Source: Paramesorhizobium sp049065735
GTDB lineage: Bacteria; Pseudomonadota; Alphaproteobacteria; Rhizobiales; Rhizobiaceae
Direction: 5' to 3'
NCBI RefSeq assembly: GCF_049065735.1
Contig: NZ_JBAKHD010000002.1
Location: forward strand, 1-64,000
DNA length: 64,000 bases
The position numbers and the translations under genes are program-made. Positions within the stretch are counted from its first letter, which is position 1; every line of letters begins with the position of its first letter. Positions 50,353-58,822 of this stretch are shown piece after piece. The notes under the pieces were generated by a model. That model saw only the letters and a list, made by a program, of their open reading frames with translations. It was not told the DNA's origin and searched no databases.

Positions 50353-50928
50353 ATGGAATCGCTGGGACTGACCATTTTCGACACCGCGATCGGCCCTTGC
50401 GGCATCGCATGGGGCGAGCGAGGAATCGTCGCGCTGCAACTGCCGGAAGCGAATGCAGCGGCAACGCTGGCACGGCTGCAGAAGCGGCTTCCGGCGGCGC
50501 GGGAGAGCGAAGCGCCCGCCTTGGTGCTGGACGTGATCGGCCGCATCAAGGCGCTCCTCGAAGGCGAGAAAGCAGATTTGTCGAACGCGCCGCTCGACAT
50601 GGAAAACCTGCCGCCGCTGCACCGGCAGGTCTATGAAATCGCGCTGCGCATACTGCCCGGCGAAACCGTGAGCTATGGAGCGATTGCAAGGCAAATCGGC
50701 GATATCAGCCTGTCACAGGCGGTGGGGCAGGCGCTCGGCAAGAACCCCTATCCCATCATCGTCCCCTGCCATCGCGTGCTCGGCGCGAATGGCAAGACGG
50801 GCGGGTTTTCAGCCAATGGCGGGGTCGAGACGAAACTGCGCATCCTCGCCATTGAGGGCGCGCGGACCAGCAGCGAGCCGGATCTTTTCGGCAATCTGCC
50901 GCTGGCGGTGAAGCCCCGGCGCGGGTGA
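50353..50928 (+). CDS. ogt: Methylated-DNA-protein-cysteine methyltransferase
   Basis: The 191-residue suicide repair protein removes alkyl groups from O6-guanine. The active-site PIIVPCHRVLGANGKTGGFS is intact, with YGAIARQIG for DNA binding. The start was set at 50353 (MESLGLTIFDTAIG); AGGATCTATCGG precedes it. The gene symbol ogt is given for this small single-domain type. Confidence 0.93.
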   Translation: MESLGLTIFDTAIGPCGIAWGERGIVALQLPEANAAATLARLQKRLPAARESEAPALVLDVIGRIKALLEGEKADLSNAPLDMENLPPLHRQVYEIALRILPGETVSYGAIARQIGDISLSQAVGQALGKNPYPIIVPCHRVLGANGKTGGFSANGGVETKLRILAIEGARTSSEPDLFGNLPLAVKPRRG

Positions 50929-50929
50929 T

Positions 50930-51223
50930 TTACCTTACCTTCGACACCACATCCGCCGAAAAACGCAGCTCGCGCATCGGGCGGACATGTCTGGTGGTTT
51001 CGGCGTAGGTGGGGTGAGCCTTATAGGCTGCAAGCGCCGCTTCGTCGGCGAATTCCGCATAGACGACGAGATCGATCTTGTCACAGAGCGGATCGACCTT
51101 AGTGTTCTCCAGAACCTCGAACAGATCGGAATGGGGAATCGTCCCCAGCCGCTCCAGCCCGGCGCGGATCTCCTGGATATCCTGCCCTTCCTTGGCGCTG
51201 AAAAAAACGATGTGCCGGATCAT
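50930..51223 (-). CDS. Dabb-domain stress-responsive protein
   Basis: The 97-residue product starts MIRHIVFFSAKEG and continues with the Dabb (dimeric alpha-beta barrel) pattern, ending with AAYKAHPTYAETTRHVRPMRE. These small proteins form ferredoxin-like dimers and may bind small ligands; role unknown. It converges with the alkyltransferase gene, leaving 1 base. Confidence 0.88.
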   Translation of the reverse strand: MIRHIVFFSAKEGQDIQEIRAGLERLGTIPHSDLFEVLENTKVDPLCDKIDLVVYAEFADEAALAAYKAHPTYAETTRHVRPMRELRFSADVVSKVR

Positions 51224-51319
51224 GACGGAGTTCCTTTCGAGGGGGAGTCGGGAATAGGGGAGATAGGGGAATATGTTTTGGGGAGCAAGCGGCAGCCTCC
51301 TCCCCTATTCCTTGTTCCC

Positions 51320-51667
51320 CTAAGCCGCCTCCCGCCCCTTTTCCGTACCCGGCGCCAGTGTCACTTCGAGGCCGTTCAATTCCGGCGTCATGATAAGCTG
51401 GCAGGAAAGACGGGAATTGTCCTCGACATGGAACGTCTGGTCGAGCTGGTCCTGCTCCTCGTCCAGCGGCGCATAGAGCTTGTGCGCCCACGCCTCATCC
51501 ACATAGACATGGCAGGTGCCGCAGGCGCAAGCGCCGCCGCACTCGGCCTTGATGTCGAGCCCCCAGTCGCGGATGATCTCCATCACGCGGAAGCCTTCGA
51601 GCGCCTCCAGCGTGTGGCGCTCGCCGTTCTGGTCGGTGACGTGGATGAGAAGCGTATCGGAACTCAC
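51320..51667 (-). CDS. 2Fe-2S ferredoxin
   Basis: The 115-residue protein is an adrenodoxin/FdxB-type ferredoxin with cysteines in ECGGACACGTCHVYVDE and LSCQ, the C-x5-C-x2-C...C cluster arrangement. It begins at GTG 51667, whose first G is shared with the stop codon of the upstream ferredoxin-NADP reductase gene (TAGTG). Probably it receives electrons from that reductase and donates them to the sulfite reductase or other enzymes; the target is inference. Confidence 0.9.
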   Translation of the reverse strand: MSSDTLLIHVTDQNGERHTLEALEGFRVMEIIRDWGLDIKAECGGACACGTCHVYVDEAWAHKLYAPLDEEQDQLDQTFHVEDNSRLSCQLIMTPELNGLEVTLAPGTEKGREAA

Positions 51668-52695
51668 TATGCTGCTTTCAACTTTTTCTGCAGAGAGGTG
51701 GACGAGGTCGTGTACTGGAAGACGATCCGCTCGCCGGGCGCGACAATACGCTTTGCCGCCTGCGCCATCAAGGCTGCCTCGTGGAAGCCCGAAAGGATGA
51801 GCTTCAGCTTGCCGGGATAGGTGTTGATGTCGCCGATGGCGAAGATGCCTGGCTCTGATGTCTCGAATTTCTCCGTATCGACGGCGATCAGGTTCTGGTC
51901 GAGGTTCAGTCCCCAATCGGCTATGGGGCCGAGCTTCATCGTCAGACCGAAGAAGGGCAGCAGCCGGTCGGCCTCCAGCACTTCCCCGCCTTCCGCGCCC
52001 TTGATCACCACTTGCGACAACTCGCCATCCGCTCCGTTGAGGCTGGCAAGCTGCCCCATGCGGAACTTCACACGGCCTTCCTTCTCCAGCGCCCACATCT
52101 TGTTGACGCTGTCGGGCGCGGCGCGGAATTCGGGGCGGCGGTGGACGAGCGTCACGGACTTCGCCACCGGCTCGAGGTTCAGCGTCCAATCGAGCGCCGA
52201 ATCGCCGCCGCCGACGATCACCACATCGCGGTCGCGGAAGGCTTCGATCCTGCGCACGGCGTAGAAGACGGATCGGCCCTCATAATGCTCGATGTCGGGC
52301 ACCGGCGGCCGCTTCGGCTGAAAGGAACCGCCGCCGGCGGCGATGACGACCACTTTGGTGAGGAAGACTTCGCCCGCATCGGTCTCGACGCGGAAGCGGC
52401 CATCTTCGAGGCGCGTCAGAGCGGTTACCATGGTGGAGAAATGGAATTGCGGACTGAAAGGCGCGATCTGCTTCAGGAGATTGTCGGTCAGCTGCTGGCC
52501 GGTGACCTCCGGGAGGCCGGGAATGTCATAGATCGGCTTTTCCGGATAAAGCTCGGCGCACTGCCCGCCCGGGCGGTCGAGAATGTCGATGACATGAGCA
52601 CGCAGGTCGAGCAGCCCCAGCTCGAACACCGCAAACAGGCCCACCGGCCCCGCGCCAACGATAACAACATCGGTTTCAATCGTATCGGACATCAA
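51667..52695 (-). CDS. Ferredoxin-NADP+ reductase, TrxR-like type
   Basis: The 342-residue flavoprotein belongs to the thioredoxin-reductase-like FNR group: FAD motif VVIVGAGPVGLFAVFELG, NADP motif VVIVGGGDSALDW and C-terminal FAD motif EPGIFAIGDINTYPG. The usual CxxC redox motif of thioredoxin reductase is absent, consistent with FNR. The ferredoxin gene directly follows by overlap. It lies on the same strand as the sulfate reduction operon, 69 bases after DUF934. Confidence 0.93.
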   Translation of the reverse strand: MMSDTIETDVVIVGAGPVGLFAVFELGLLDLRAHVIDILDRPGGQCAELYPEKPIYDIPGLPEVTGQQLTDNLLKQIAPFSPQFHFSTMVTALTRLEDGRFRVETDAGEVFLTKVVVIAAGGGSFQPKRPPVPDIEHYEGRSVFYAVRRIEAFRDRDVVIVGGGDSALDWTLNLEPVAKSVTLVHRRPEFRAAPDSVNKMWALEKEGRVKFRMGQLASLNGADGELSQVVIKGAEGGEVLEADRLLPFFGLTMKLGPIADWGLNLDQNLIAVDTEKFETSEPGIFAIGDINTYPGKLKLILSGFHEAALMAQAAKRIVAPGERIVFQYTTSSTSLQKKLKAA

Positions 52696-52764
52696 TGCTT
52701 CCTGTCTGCATAGGTCATAAGAATATTTCTTGAGAGGTTGGCCATTCCATCAAATGGCAGCCCC

Positions 52765-53289
52765 CTACCCCACCGGCGTCCGCCGCCAGCTATATCCTCC
52801 GGTTTTTGCCGAGCCGCGGCCCGGCTGGTAATAGCCCGGCGTGTCGCGCAAATCATGGGCGGCGAGGCGTTTCAGCGCTATCGGGTTCGCCACCTGCAGC
52901 GTATCGAAACCGGCGCGGAGCATCAGCACCACTTGGTCGATCAGCACATCGCCCACGGCGCGCAGCTCTCCCTGAAAGCCATGACGTTCCCTCAGGATTT
53001 GCGCCTTGGAGTAGGAGCGGCCATCGTTGAAAGCCGGGAATTGCAGCGCGATCAGCGGGATCGTGTCGAGCTTGTGGATAAGCGGATCGATGCTCTCGCC
53101 CGGTGCGACCGTCACGCCGATCCGGCGGTTGCTGGTGCGCCTGATATCGTCATCGAGCCCGAGCCACGCGGCCAATGGCAGGATGACGGCGGGGGCATCA
53201 CCCGCTTCCTCCAGGCTGGCGGCCTCGATATAGGGATCGTCTCGAAAACCGTCACGGGCCCAGAGGCGCTTTTCGGCTGCATCACTCAT
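52765..53289 (-). CDS. DUF934 protein of the sulfate reduction operon
   Basis: The 174-residue DUF934 protein has the conserved core FPAFNDGRSYSKAQILRERHGFQGELRAVGDVLIDQVVLMLRAGFDTLQV. Its function is unproven but it is almost always adjacent to sulfite reductase and APS reductase in alpha- and betaproteobacteria. It overlaps cysH by 4 bases. The open frame starts further upstream but 53289 (MSDAAEKRLW) is the natural start. Confidence 0.9.
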   Translation of the reverse strand: MSDAAEKRLWARDGFRDDPYIEAASLEEAGDAPAVILPLAAWLGLDDDIRRTSNRRIGVTVAPGESIDPLIHKLDTIPLIALQFPAFNDGRSYSKAQILRERHGFQGELRAVGDVLIDQVVLMLRAGFDTLQVANPIALKRLAAHDLRDTPGYYQPGRGSAKTGGYSWRRTPVG

Positions 53290-54053
53290 AAATTCGATTC
53301 CGTCAGTGAAATGTTGGTCAACGTATCGGTGAGACCGGTCAAGTGAATGCCGCATTCGGTCTTGTCCGATCCGGCCCAGCGTCCGGCGCGCTGGTCTTCT
53401 CCATCAGCGACGGGCCGCGTGCAGGGCATGCAGCCGATGGAGGGGTAGCCCTTTTCCACCAGCGGATGGGCGGGGAGGCCGTGCGCTTCCATATAGGCCT
53501 TGATATCCGCCTGTTGCCAGCGAGCGAGCGGATTGATGCGGACGCGCGGGCCCACCGCCTCGAACACGGGCAGGCTGGCGCGCGTCGAGGCTTGAAACTG
53601 CTTGCGGCCCGTCATCCATGCCCGCCAGGGCGCGACGGCACGCGCCATTGGCTCCACCTTGCGGATATGGCAGCAGCGGTCCTTGTCGGTCATCGACAGC
53701 GCGCCGAACGGGTCTTCCACCTTGAGTGTCTCGGGCAAAGGAAGGATGTCGCGCACATCGGTGAGGCCCAATTCCTCCACCAGACGGCGGCGATGGGCGA
53801 GCGTCGCGGGGAAATGCTTGCCTGTGTCGAGGAAGATAACCGGCGTTGTGTGATCGACCTCGGAGATCAGATGCAGGAGCACCGCCGATTCCGCCCCGAA
53901 GGAGGAAACCACCGCGATCTCCTCGTTGAACAGGTGATCGACGGCAAGCTCGATAATGAGCCGCGCGTCGAGATTGCCATAACGGGCCTCCAGCGCGCGC
54001 GCCTCGTCGGCGGCGGACTCAACGGTGTCAGGCAGCACGGCTGATTTCGCCAT
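53286..54053 (-). CDS. cysH: APS/PAPS reductase (assimilatory)
   Basis: The 255-residue reductase converts adenylyl sulfate (or PAPS) to sulfite with thioredoxin. Both Cys pairs of the 4Fe-4S cluster are present (DRCCHIRKVEP and IGCMPCTRPV), pointing to the plant-like APS reductase type, and the catalytic ECGIH is near the C-terminus. The first 26 bases overlap the end of cysI. A P-loop-like SSFGAESAVLLHL is in place. Confidence 0.95.
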   Translation of the reverse strand: MAKSAVLPDTVESAADEARALEARYGNLDARLIIELAVDHLFNEEIAVVSSFGAESAVLLHLISEVDHTTPVIFLDTGKHFPATLAHRRRLVEELGLTDVRDILPLPETLKVEDPFGALSMTDKDRCCHIRKVEPMARAVAPWRAWMTGRKQFQASTRASLPVFEAVGPRVRINPLARWQQADIKAYMEAHGLPAHPLVEKGYPSIGCMPCTRPVADGEDQRAGRWAGSDKTECGIHLTGLTDTLTNISLTESNL

Positions 54054-55698
54054 AGAGCGCCTCCTTGAACGGTGCCAGCCCTACCCGCCTGTAAGCGGCG
54101 AGGAAGGTTTCGTCCTTGCTTTGGCGCAAAGCGAGATAGGTATCGACGATCTTCTCGATGGCATCCACCACCTCTTCCGAGGAGAAGCCGCGCCCGGTGA
54201 TTTCGCCCACTGTGGTGATCTCGTCCGCCGAGCCGCCGAGCGTGATTTGGTAAAGCTCCTCGCCCTTCTTCTCGACGCCGAGAATGCCGATATGGCCGAC
54301 ATGGTGATGGCCGCAGGCATTGATGCAGCCGGAAATCTTGATCTTCAGATCGCCGATTTCCGCCTGCCGCTCCGCCGCGCCGAAGCGCTCGGAAATGCGC
54401 TGCGCCACGGGGATGGAACGGGCATTGGCGAGCGCGCAATAATCGAGGCCGGGGCAAGCGATGATGTCGGTGATGAGCCCGGCATTGGCGGTGGCAAGGC
54501 CATCGGTAAGGAGCAGGTCGTAGACCGTGCGAAGATCGGCGAGCGCCACATGCGGCAGCACCAGATTCTGCTCATGGCTGACACGGATTTCGTCCTGACT
54601 GAACTGTTCCGCGATGTCCGCGACCAGATCCATCTGCGAGGCGCTGGCATCGCCCGGAATGCCGCCGATGGGTTTCAGCGAGATAGTGACGACACCATAG
54701 TCCGGGTGCTTGTGCGGCGTGACGTTTTGATCGACCCAGGCGGCGAAGCCTGCATCAGTCTTCTTGGCTGCGGCGAGCGCGGCCCAGCCTTCCGGGCGCT
54801 CGGGCAGCGCGGGCGGGCGGAAATAGGTTTCGATGGCGTCGATATCGGCCTGCGGCAGCTTCAGTTCGCTCTCCTTCAGCGCCTGCCATTCGGCCTCGAT
54901 CTGGCGGGTCAGCTCCTCCGCGCCTGTCTCGTGGACGAGGATCTTGATGCGCGCCTTGAACTTGTTGTCGCGGCGGCCGTGAAGATTATAAACGCGGACG
55001 ATGGCCGTGGTGTAGGAAAGCAGGTCCTCGACAGGCAGGAAGTCACGTATCTTCTTCGCCACCATCGGCGTGCGGCCCTGACCGCCGCCGACATAGACGG
55101 CGAAGCCCAACTCGCCCAACTCGTTCTTCTTCAAGTGCAGGCCGATGTCGTGAACCTGGATAGCCGCGCGGTCATGCTCGGCACCTGTCACCGCGATCTT
55201 GAACTTGCGCGGAAGATAGGAGAATTCTGGATGCAGCGATGACCATTGCCGCAGGATTTCGGCATAGGGGCGCGGATCGGCCACCTCATCCGCAGCGACA
55301 CCGGCGAAATGATCGGCGGTGACGTTGCGGATGCAATTGCCCGAGGTCTGCATGGCGTGCATCTCGACTTCCGCAAGCTCATCGAGAATTTGCGGGATAT
55401 CTGCCAGCGCAGGCCAATTGTACTGGATGTTCTGCCGCGTGGTGAAATGGCCGTAGCCGCGGTCATAGGTGCGCGCGATATGGGCGAGCTTGCGCACTTG
55501 TCTCGATGACAGCGTACCATAGGGTATGGCGACGCGCAGCATATAGGCATGGAGCTGGAGGTAGACGCCGTTCATCAGACGCAGCGGGCGGAATTGATCC
55601 TCGGTCAGCTCGCCCGCGAGGCGGCGTTCCACTTGGTCCTTGAACTGCGCGACACGGGCGGCGACGAAGGCGCGATCGAACTCGTCATAACGATACAT
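54028..55698 (-). CDS. cysI: Sulfite reductase (hemoprotein, ferredoxin type)
   Basis: The 556-residue nitrite/sulfite reductase has two internal ferrodoxin-nitrite-reductase halves and the siroheme/4Fe-4S ligands ACPGLDYC and KISGCINACGHHHVGHIG (C-x5-C and C-x3-C). Six-electron reduction of sulfite to sulfide is implied. No flavoprotein subunit CysJ is adjacent, so electrons may come from the ferredoxin at 51320-51667. It lies 3 bases after the DUF2849 gene and overlaps cysH. Confidence 0.95.
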   Translation of the reverse strand: MYRYDEFDRAFVAARVAQFKDQVERRLAGELTEDQFRPLRLMNGVYLQLHAYMLRVAIPYGTLSSRQVRKLAHIARTYDRGYGHFTTRQNIQYNWPALADIPQILDELAEVEMHAMQTSGNCIRNVTADHFAGVAADEVADPRPYAEILRQWSSLHPEFSYLPRKFKIAVTGAEHDRAAIQVHDIGLHLKKNELGELGFAVYVGGGQGRTPMVAKKIRDFLPVEDLLSYTTAIVRVYNLHGRRDNKFKARIKILVHETGAEELTRQIEAEWQALKESELKLPQADIDAIETYFRPPALPERPEGWAALAAAKKTDAGFAAWVDQNVTPHKHPDYGVVTISLKPIGGIPGDASASQMDLVADIAEQFSQDEIRVSHEQNLVLPHVALADLRTVYDLLLTDGLATANAGLITDIIACPGLDYCALANARSIPVAQRISERFGAAERQAEIGDLKIKISGCINACGHHHVGHIGILGVEKKGEELYQITLGGSADEITTVGEITGRGFSSEEVVDAIEKIVDTYLALRQSKDETFLAAYRRVGLAPFKEALYGEISRAA

Positions 55699-55701
55699 GA
55701 T

Positions 55702-55998
55702 TTAATTCCCGGAAAGAACGCTTGGGCCGAAATCGACTGTCGGCCCGGAGATGCGGATGCGCTCGCGCAGACGGAGCGGATGGAGCTTGCCGCCGCGATC
55801 CTCGACATCGATCAGATTGGCATCGACCACCAGATTGGCGCGGACCGCCGCCTTGCCGGCAGCCTCCAGCGCGGCTTCCGTCTCCGCGTCGCGCGCAATC
55901 CATACGCCGTCTATGGTGCCGCGCCATTGCCCGTCGGCGCCGTACCAGACGACTTCGCCGTCGATCAGGCGGTTGGCGGTCAGAACCTTGCTCGTCAT
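55702..55998 (-). CDS. DUF2849 protein
   Basis: The 98-residue product (MTSKVLTANRLIDGEVVWYG, then GVWIARDAETEAALEAAGKAAV, LIDVEDRGGKLHPLRLRERIR) matches the DUF2849 pattern between cysG and cysI in Rhizobiales. Start 55998 is fixed by the overlap with cysG (ATGA). Role unknown; context suggests sulfite reductase assembly or regulation. Confidence 0.88.
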   Translation of the reverse strand: MTSKVLTANRLIDGEVVWYGADGQWRGTIDGVWIARDAETEAALEAAGKAAVRANLVVDANLIDVEDRGGKLHPLRLRERIRISGPTVDFGPSVLSGN

Positions 55999-57074
55999 AC
56001 AGTCAATCCTTCGGAGTGAGGCACGTGGATTTCTCTGGCCGCAGCAGATGAAACGGCCGTAAAGGCAAGCGAAATCCCCGGAATGATTTCCGCGCCGATG
56101 CCCGCCTCGCGGAGCGTCGCCATCTCCTCGCCCGCGCGACTGGAGAGGAACAGATCGCCGGATTTGAGCCGCGCGACGCGCTTGCCCTCGCTCGCCAATT
56201 GCACAAGCAGCGCACCGGCCTCGCGGCTTCGCGCACGGCAACCCTTGCGGCTCCCCACGGCAATGCGCTCGGCATCGCGGCGGCCCATGGCGATGACGCT
56301 ATCTGGAACGCCGGTATCATGCACGATCACGTCGGCTTCCATCAGCACGCGCTGGGCGCGCAGCGTCAAAAGATCCTCCGCGCCGGGGCCTGCGCCGACG
56401 AGCCAGACATAGCCCTGAGGGGTTTCCGCCTCGAGCAGTGACCGCGCTGCAGCGTGGGCGGCGGGCTCATCGCCACGCTCAATGCCGCTCGCCACCGCGC
56501 CGGAGAAGAAGGCGCGCCAGAACAGGCGGCGGGCGACGCCCTTGGCGAGCAACTTCTCGACAGCGGGGCGGTAGGACTCGGCGAACCGGGCAAGCGCGCC
56601 CAGATGCGGCGACAGGGCGGCGTCGATGCGGGCGCGGATCATCTGGGTCAGCACCGGGCCGGTGCCTTCCGAGCCGATGGCGATGGCGAGCGGGGCGCGG
56701 TTGACGATGGCTGGGGTCAGGAAATCGCAAAGCTCGGGCCGGTCAACCACATTGACAGGGATGCACTGGTGGCGCGCCTCGGCGGCGATGGCGGCATCCT
56801 GGCCTTCCTCGCCCGTCGCGACGAAGACGAGCTTCGCGCCGGTGAGATGGGTCGGCGCGAAGGCTTCGGCGACGTGCTCAAGCCCATGGTCGGCGATATA
56901 GCGCGCAAGGGCGGGCACCGGGTCCGGCGCGACGAGGCGGATCGCGGCGCTGGTCTGCCCCAGGAGCCGCGCCTTGTTGAGCGCCTCCTCCCCATTGCCC
57001 ACGACGACGACCACTTCGTTCCGGACGCGGAAGAAGGCAGGAAAGACCGACAGGGAGGTAGAAGCAGAGGCCAC
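55995..57074 (-). CDS. cysG: Siroheme synthase-like protein, methyltransferase part truncated
   Basis: The 359-residue protein keeps the CysG N-terminal half (residues 1-220: precorrin-2 dehydrogenase/ferrochelatase, VVVVGNGEEALNKARLL and ATGEEGQDAAIAAEA). The C-terminal SUMT half begins (YVWLVGAGPGAEDLLTLRAQ) but is degenerate, e.g. RLKSGDLFLSSRAGEE in place of the canonical LKGGDPFxFGRGGEE, and stops at EIHVPHSEGLTV about 100 residues short. So it probably makes siroheme only from precorrin-2 supplied by a separate CobA. Start is GTG with AAAGGA upstream. First gene of the sulfur operon. Confidence 0.85.
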   Translation of the reverse strand: MASASTSLSVFPAFFRVRNEVVVVVGNGEEALNKARLLGQTSAAIRLVAPDPVPALARYIADHGLEHVAEAFAPTHLTGAKLVFVATGEEGQDAAIAAEARHQCIPVNVVDRPELCDFLTPAIVNRAPLAIAIGSEGTGPVLTQMIRARIDAALSPHLGALARFAESYRPAVEKLLAKGVARRLFWRAFFSGAVASGIERGDEPAAHAAARSLLEAETPQGYVWLVGAGPGAEDLLTLRAQRVLMEADVIVHDTGVPDSVIAMGRRDAERIAVGSRKGCRARSREAGALLVQLASEGKRVARLKSGDLFLSSRAGEEMATLREAGIGAEIIPGISLAFTAVSSAAAREIHVPHSEGLTV

Positions 57075-57092
57075 GGGAAATCCTTTCAGCGC

Positions 57093-57111
57093 ATCCCGGA
57101 TTATCCGGGAT
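57093..57111 (-). promoter_or_regulatory. 19-bp palindrome before cysG
   Basis: ATCCCGGAT-T-ATCCGGGAT is a perfect 9-bp palindrome with a single central base, 18 bases upstream of the GTG start of cysG, the first gene of the sulfur assimilation operon. It is a strong candidate regulator-binding site, or an mRNA hairpin in the leader. The binding protein is unknown. Confidence 0.55.
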
Positions 57112-57264
57112 TTGGCTGAAATTTATAAGGAACAGACTTGCGCGCACCTATACGCAATTCGGAGCGTTTTTCCGCAAATCGGCAGGCTCCAAGAATATTC
57201 GTCCCTAACGCGGATGGAACCAAATCCCACAATTTGAGTAGGATTTATCAATCAGGACAAGGAT

Positions 57265-57636
57265 TTAACTGGTGGCCATGAACGCCGCAGGCACATGCAC
57301 AGGCCAGCGCCAGGGCAGAACGGCGACGAGATCGAACCTTAGCGAGAGGTGTGCCCGGTCGGGCTGGCGGGCGAGCCAGAGATCGGCGGCGGCTTCGATG
57401 CGGCGCATGGCGGTGTAATTCACTGCCTCCATCGCGGCTTCCAGCGAGGAACGGGCTTTCACCTCGACGATGAGAACGAGATTACCACGCCGCGCAATCA
57501 GGTCGATTTCGCCGAGCCGGGTCTTATAGCGGCGCGCGACGATGCGGAAGCCCTTGAGCATCAGCGCCAGCGAGGCGAGCCGTTCCGCCTGATAGCCGCG
57601 GAAGAGCGCCTTGCGCTTGCGCTCCAGCACCGTCAT
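57265..57636 (-). CDS. YraN/UPF0102 family protein
   Basis: The 123-residue protein shows the YraN restriction-endonuclease-like pattern: GYQAERLASLALMLKGFRIVARRYKT, GEIDLIARRGNLVLIVEVKAR and the late RRIEAAADLWL. Residues Glu/Asp and the VEVKAR motif resemble Holliday-junction resolvase folds; function is unknown. Its 4-base overlap with rsmI indicates an operon, a pairing conserved in many bacteria. Confidence 0.93.
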   Translation of the reverse strand: MTVLERKRKALFRGYQAERLASLALMLKGFRIVARRYKTRLGEIDLIARRGNLVLIVEVKARSSLEAAMEAVNYTAMRRIEAAADLWLARQPDRAHLSLRFDLVAVLPWRWPVHVPAAFMATS

Positions 57637-58550
57637 CCGCGCTGCTCCTTGAGTTCGATCAGCCGCTGATAGAGTTCGCCCTTGTGGCCGCCGGTCATCC
57701 GTGCCGCTTCGCCCGCCGCCTTCGCAGGCGGCATTTCGGCGGCGAGAGACAGGAGCAGCCGGTCGATATCCTCGGCGCTAACAGGGGCTTCCGCCGCTTG
57801 CGGAGGGCCGACGAGAAGAACGACCTCGCCGCGCAGACGATCTTCTCCGTCGAATTGCCGGGCGAGCTCCCCGAGCGGCGCGGTCACCACCGTCTCATAG
57901 GCCTTGGTGAGTTCGCGGCAGAGCGCGCCAAGGCGGGTCTCGCCAAACACCACCGCCATGTCCGCGAGCGTGGCGGCGGCGCGGTTGGGGGATTCGAAGA
58001 AGACGAGCGTCGCGTCGATTCTTTGCAGCGCTTCCAGTTTCGCGCGGCGCTGGCCCTGCTTGACCGGCAGGAAGCCGGCGAAGTGGAAACTGTCGGTCGG
58101 CAAGCCAGACGCCATCAGAGCCGCCAGCACGGCGGACGCGCCGGGAATAGGCACGACCCGAATGCCCTCCGCCCTCGCCTCGCCCACCAGCCGAAAGCCG
58201 GGATCGGAGACGAGCGGCGTCCCGGCATCCGAGACAAGCGCGACGCTTTTGCCCTCTTTGAGTGCGGCAATGAGTTTAGGCCCCGCTTCGCCAGCGTTAT
58301 GCTCGTGATAGGCGACGGGGCGCTTGGCTATGCCGAAGCGGTCGAGCAGGACGCGGGTGACGCGCGTGTCCTCGCAGGCGAGAATATCGGCGGAGGCGAG
58401 CGTCTCTAAGCCGCGGATGGTCATGTCACCGAGATTACCGATGGGGGTGGCGACGATATAGAGCGCGGGCTCCAGCGGACGGGCGTGGAACTGTGCCTGG
58501 CCGATGAGGTAGTCTCGCTGGTGGGTGTCGGGATGGGTCAACAAGAGCAC
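57633..58550 (-). CDS. rsmI: 16S rRNA (cytidine(1402)-2'-O)-methyltransferase
   Basis: The 305-residue tetrapyrrole-methylase-fold enzyme 2'-O-methylates C1402 of 16S rRNA. YIVATPIGNLGDMTIRGLETL, ACEDTRVTR, VALVSDAGTPLVSDPGFRLV and the SAM-loop PIPGASAVLAALMASGLPTDSFHFAGFLP are intact. Start at 58550 gives an N-terminal extension of about 25 residues before the core; an internal start is possible. Confidence 0.95.
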   Translation of the reverse strand: MLLLTHPDTHQRDYLIGQAQFHARPLEPALYIVATPIGNLGDMTIRGLETLASADILACEDTRVTRVLLDRFGIAKRPVAYHEHNAGEAGPKLIAALKEGKSVALVSDAGTPLVSDPGFRLVGEARAEGIRVVPIPGASAVLAALMASGLPTDSFHFAGFLPVKQGQRRAKLEALQRIDATLVFFESPNRAAATLADMAVVFGETRLGALCRELTKAYETVVTAPLGELARQFDGEDRLRGEVVLLVGPPQAAEAPVSAEDIDRLLLSLAAEMPPAKAAGEAARMTGGHKGELYQRLIELKEQRG

Positions 58551-58578
58551 TCCTGTTTGTTTGGAAGCGCTTGCGCAA

Positions 58579-58739
58579 CACCCCCCTCTGCCCTGCTGGG
58601 CACCTCCCCCTCAAGGGGGGAGATTGGCTGACACCGCCCTCTGCCCAACCTTTGCAACGCTGGCGATTGGTACCGGATGCCAATGAAGGCGTAATCTCCC
58701 CCCTTGAGGGGGAGATGGCCGGCAGGCCAGAGGGGGGTG
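58579..58739. repeat. MITE-like element A2 (161 bp)
   Basis: Ends CACCCCCCTCTG and CAGAGGGGGGTG are inverted copies; the terminal 40-50 bp of each end pair, including internal CTCCCCCTCAAGGGGGGAG hairpins. Read on the minus strand it aligns over its whole length with element A1 (25075-25255), including the shared GGGGGGAGATTACGCCTTCAT. Non-coding. It lies between rsmI and hemW. Confidence 0.85.
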
Positions 58740-58822
58740 AGCGACGGTAAATGCATGAGCATCGGTTTCATCTGAAAAGGCGGCTTCAACCCTATCCGGC
58801 AAACGGCCCGACGCCAAGCTAT

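Noticed and set aside
51320..52189. 289-codon version of the ferredoxin gene
   Set aside because: The upstream part is an off-frame reading of the reductase gene; GTG 51667 gives the complete ferredoxin.
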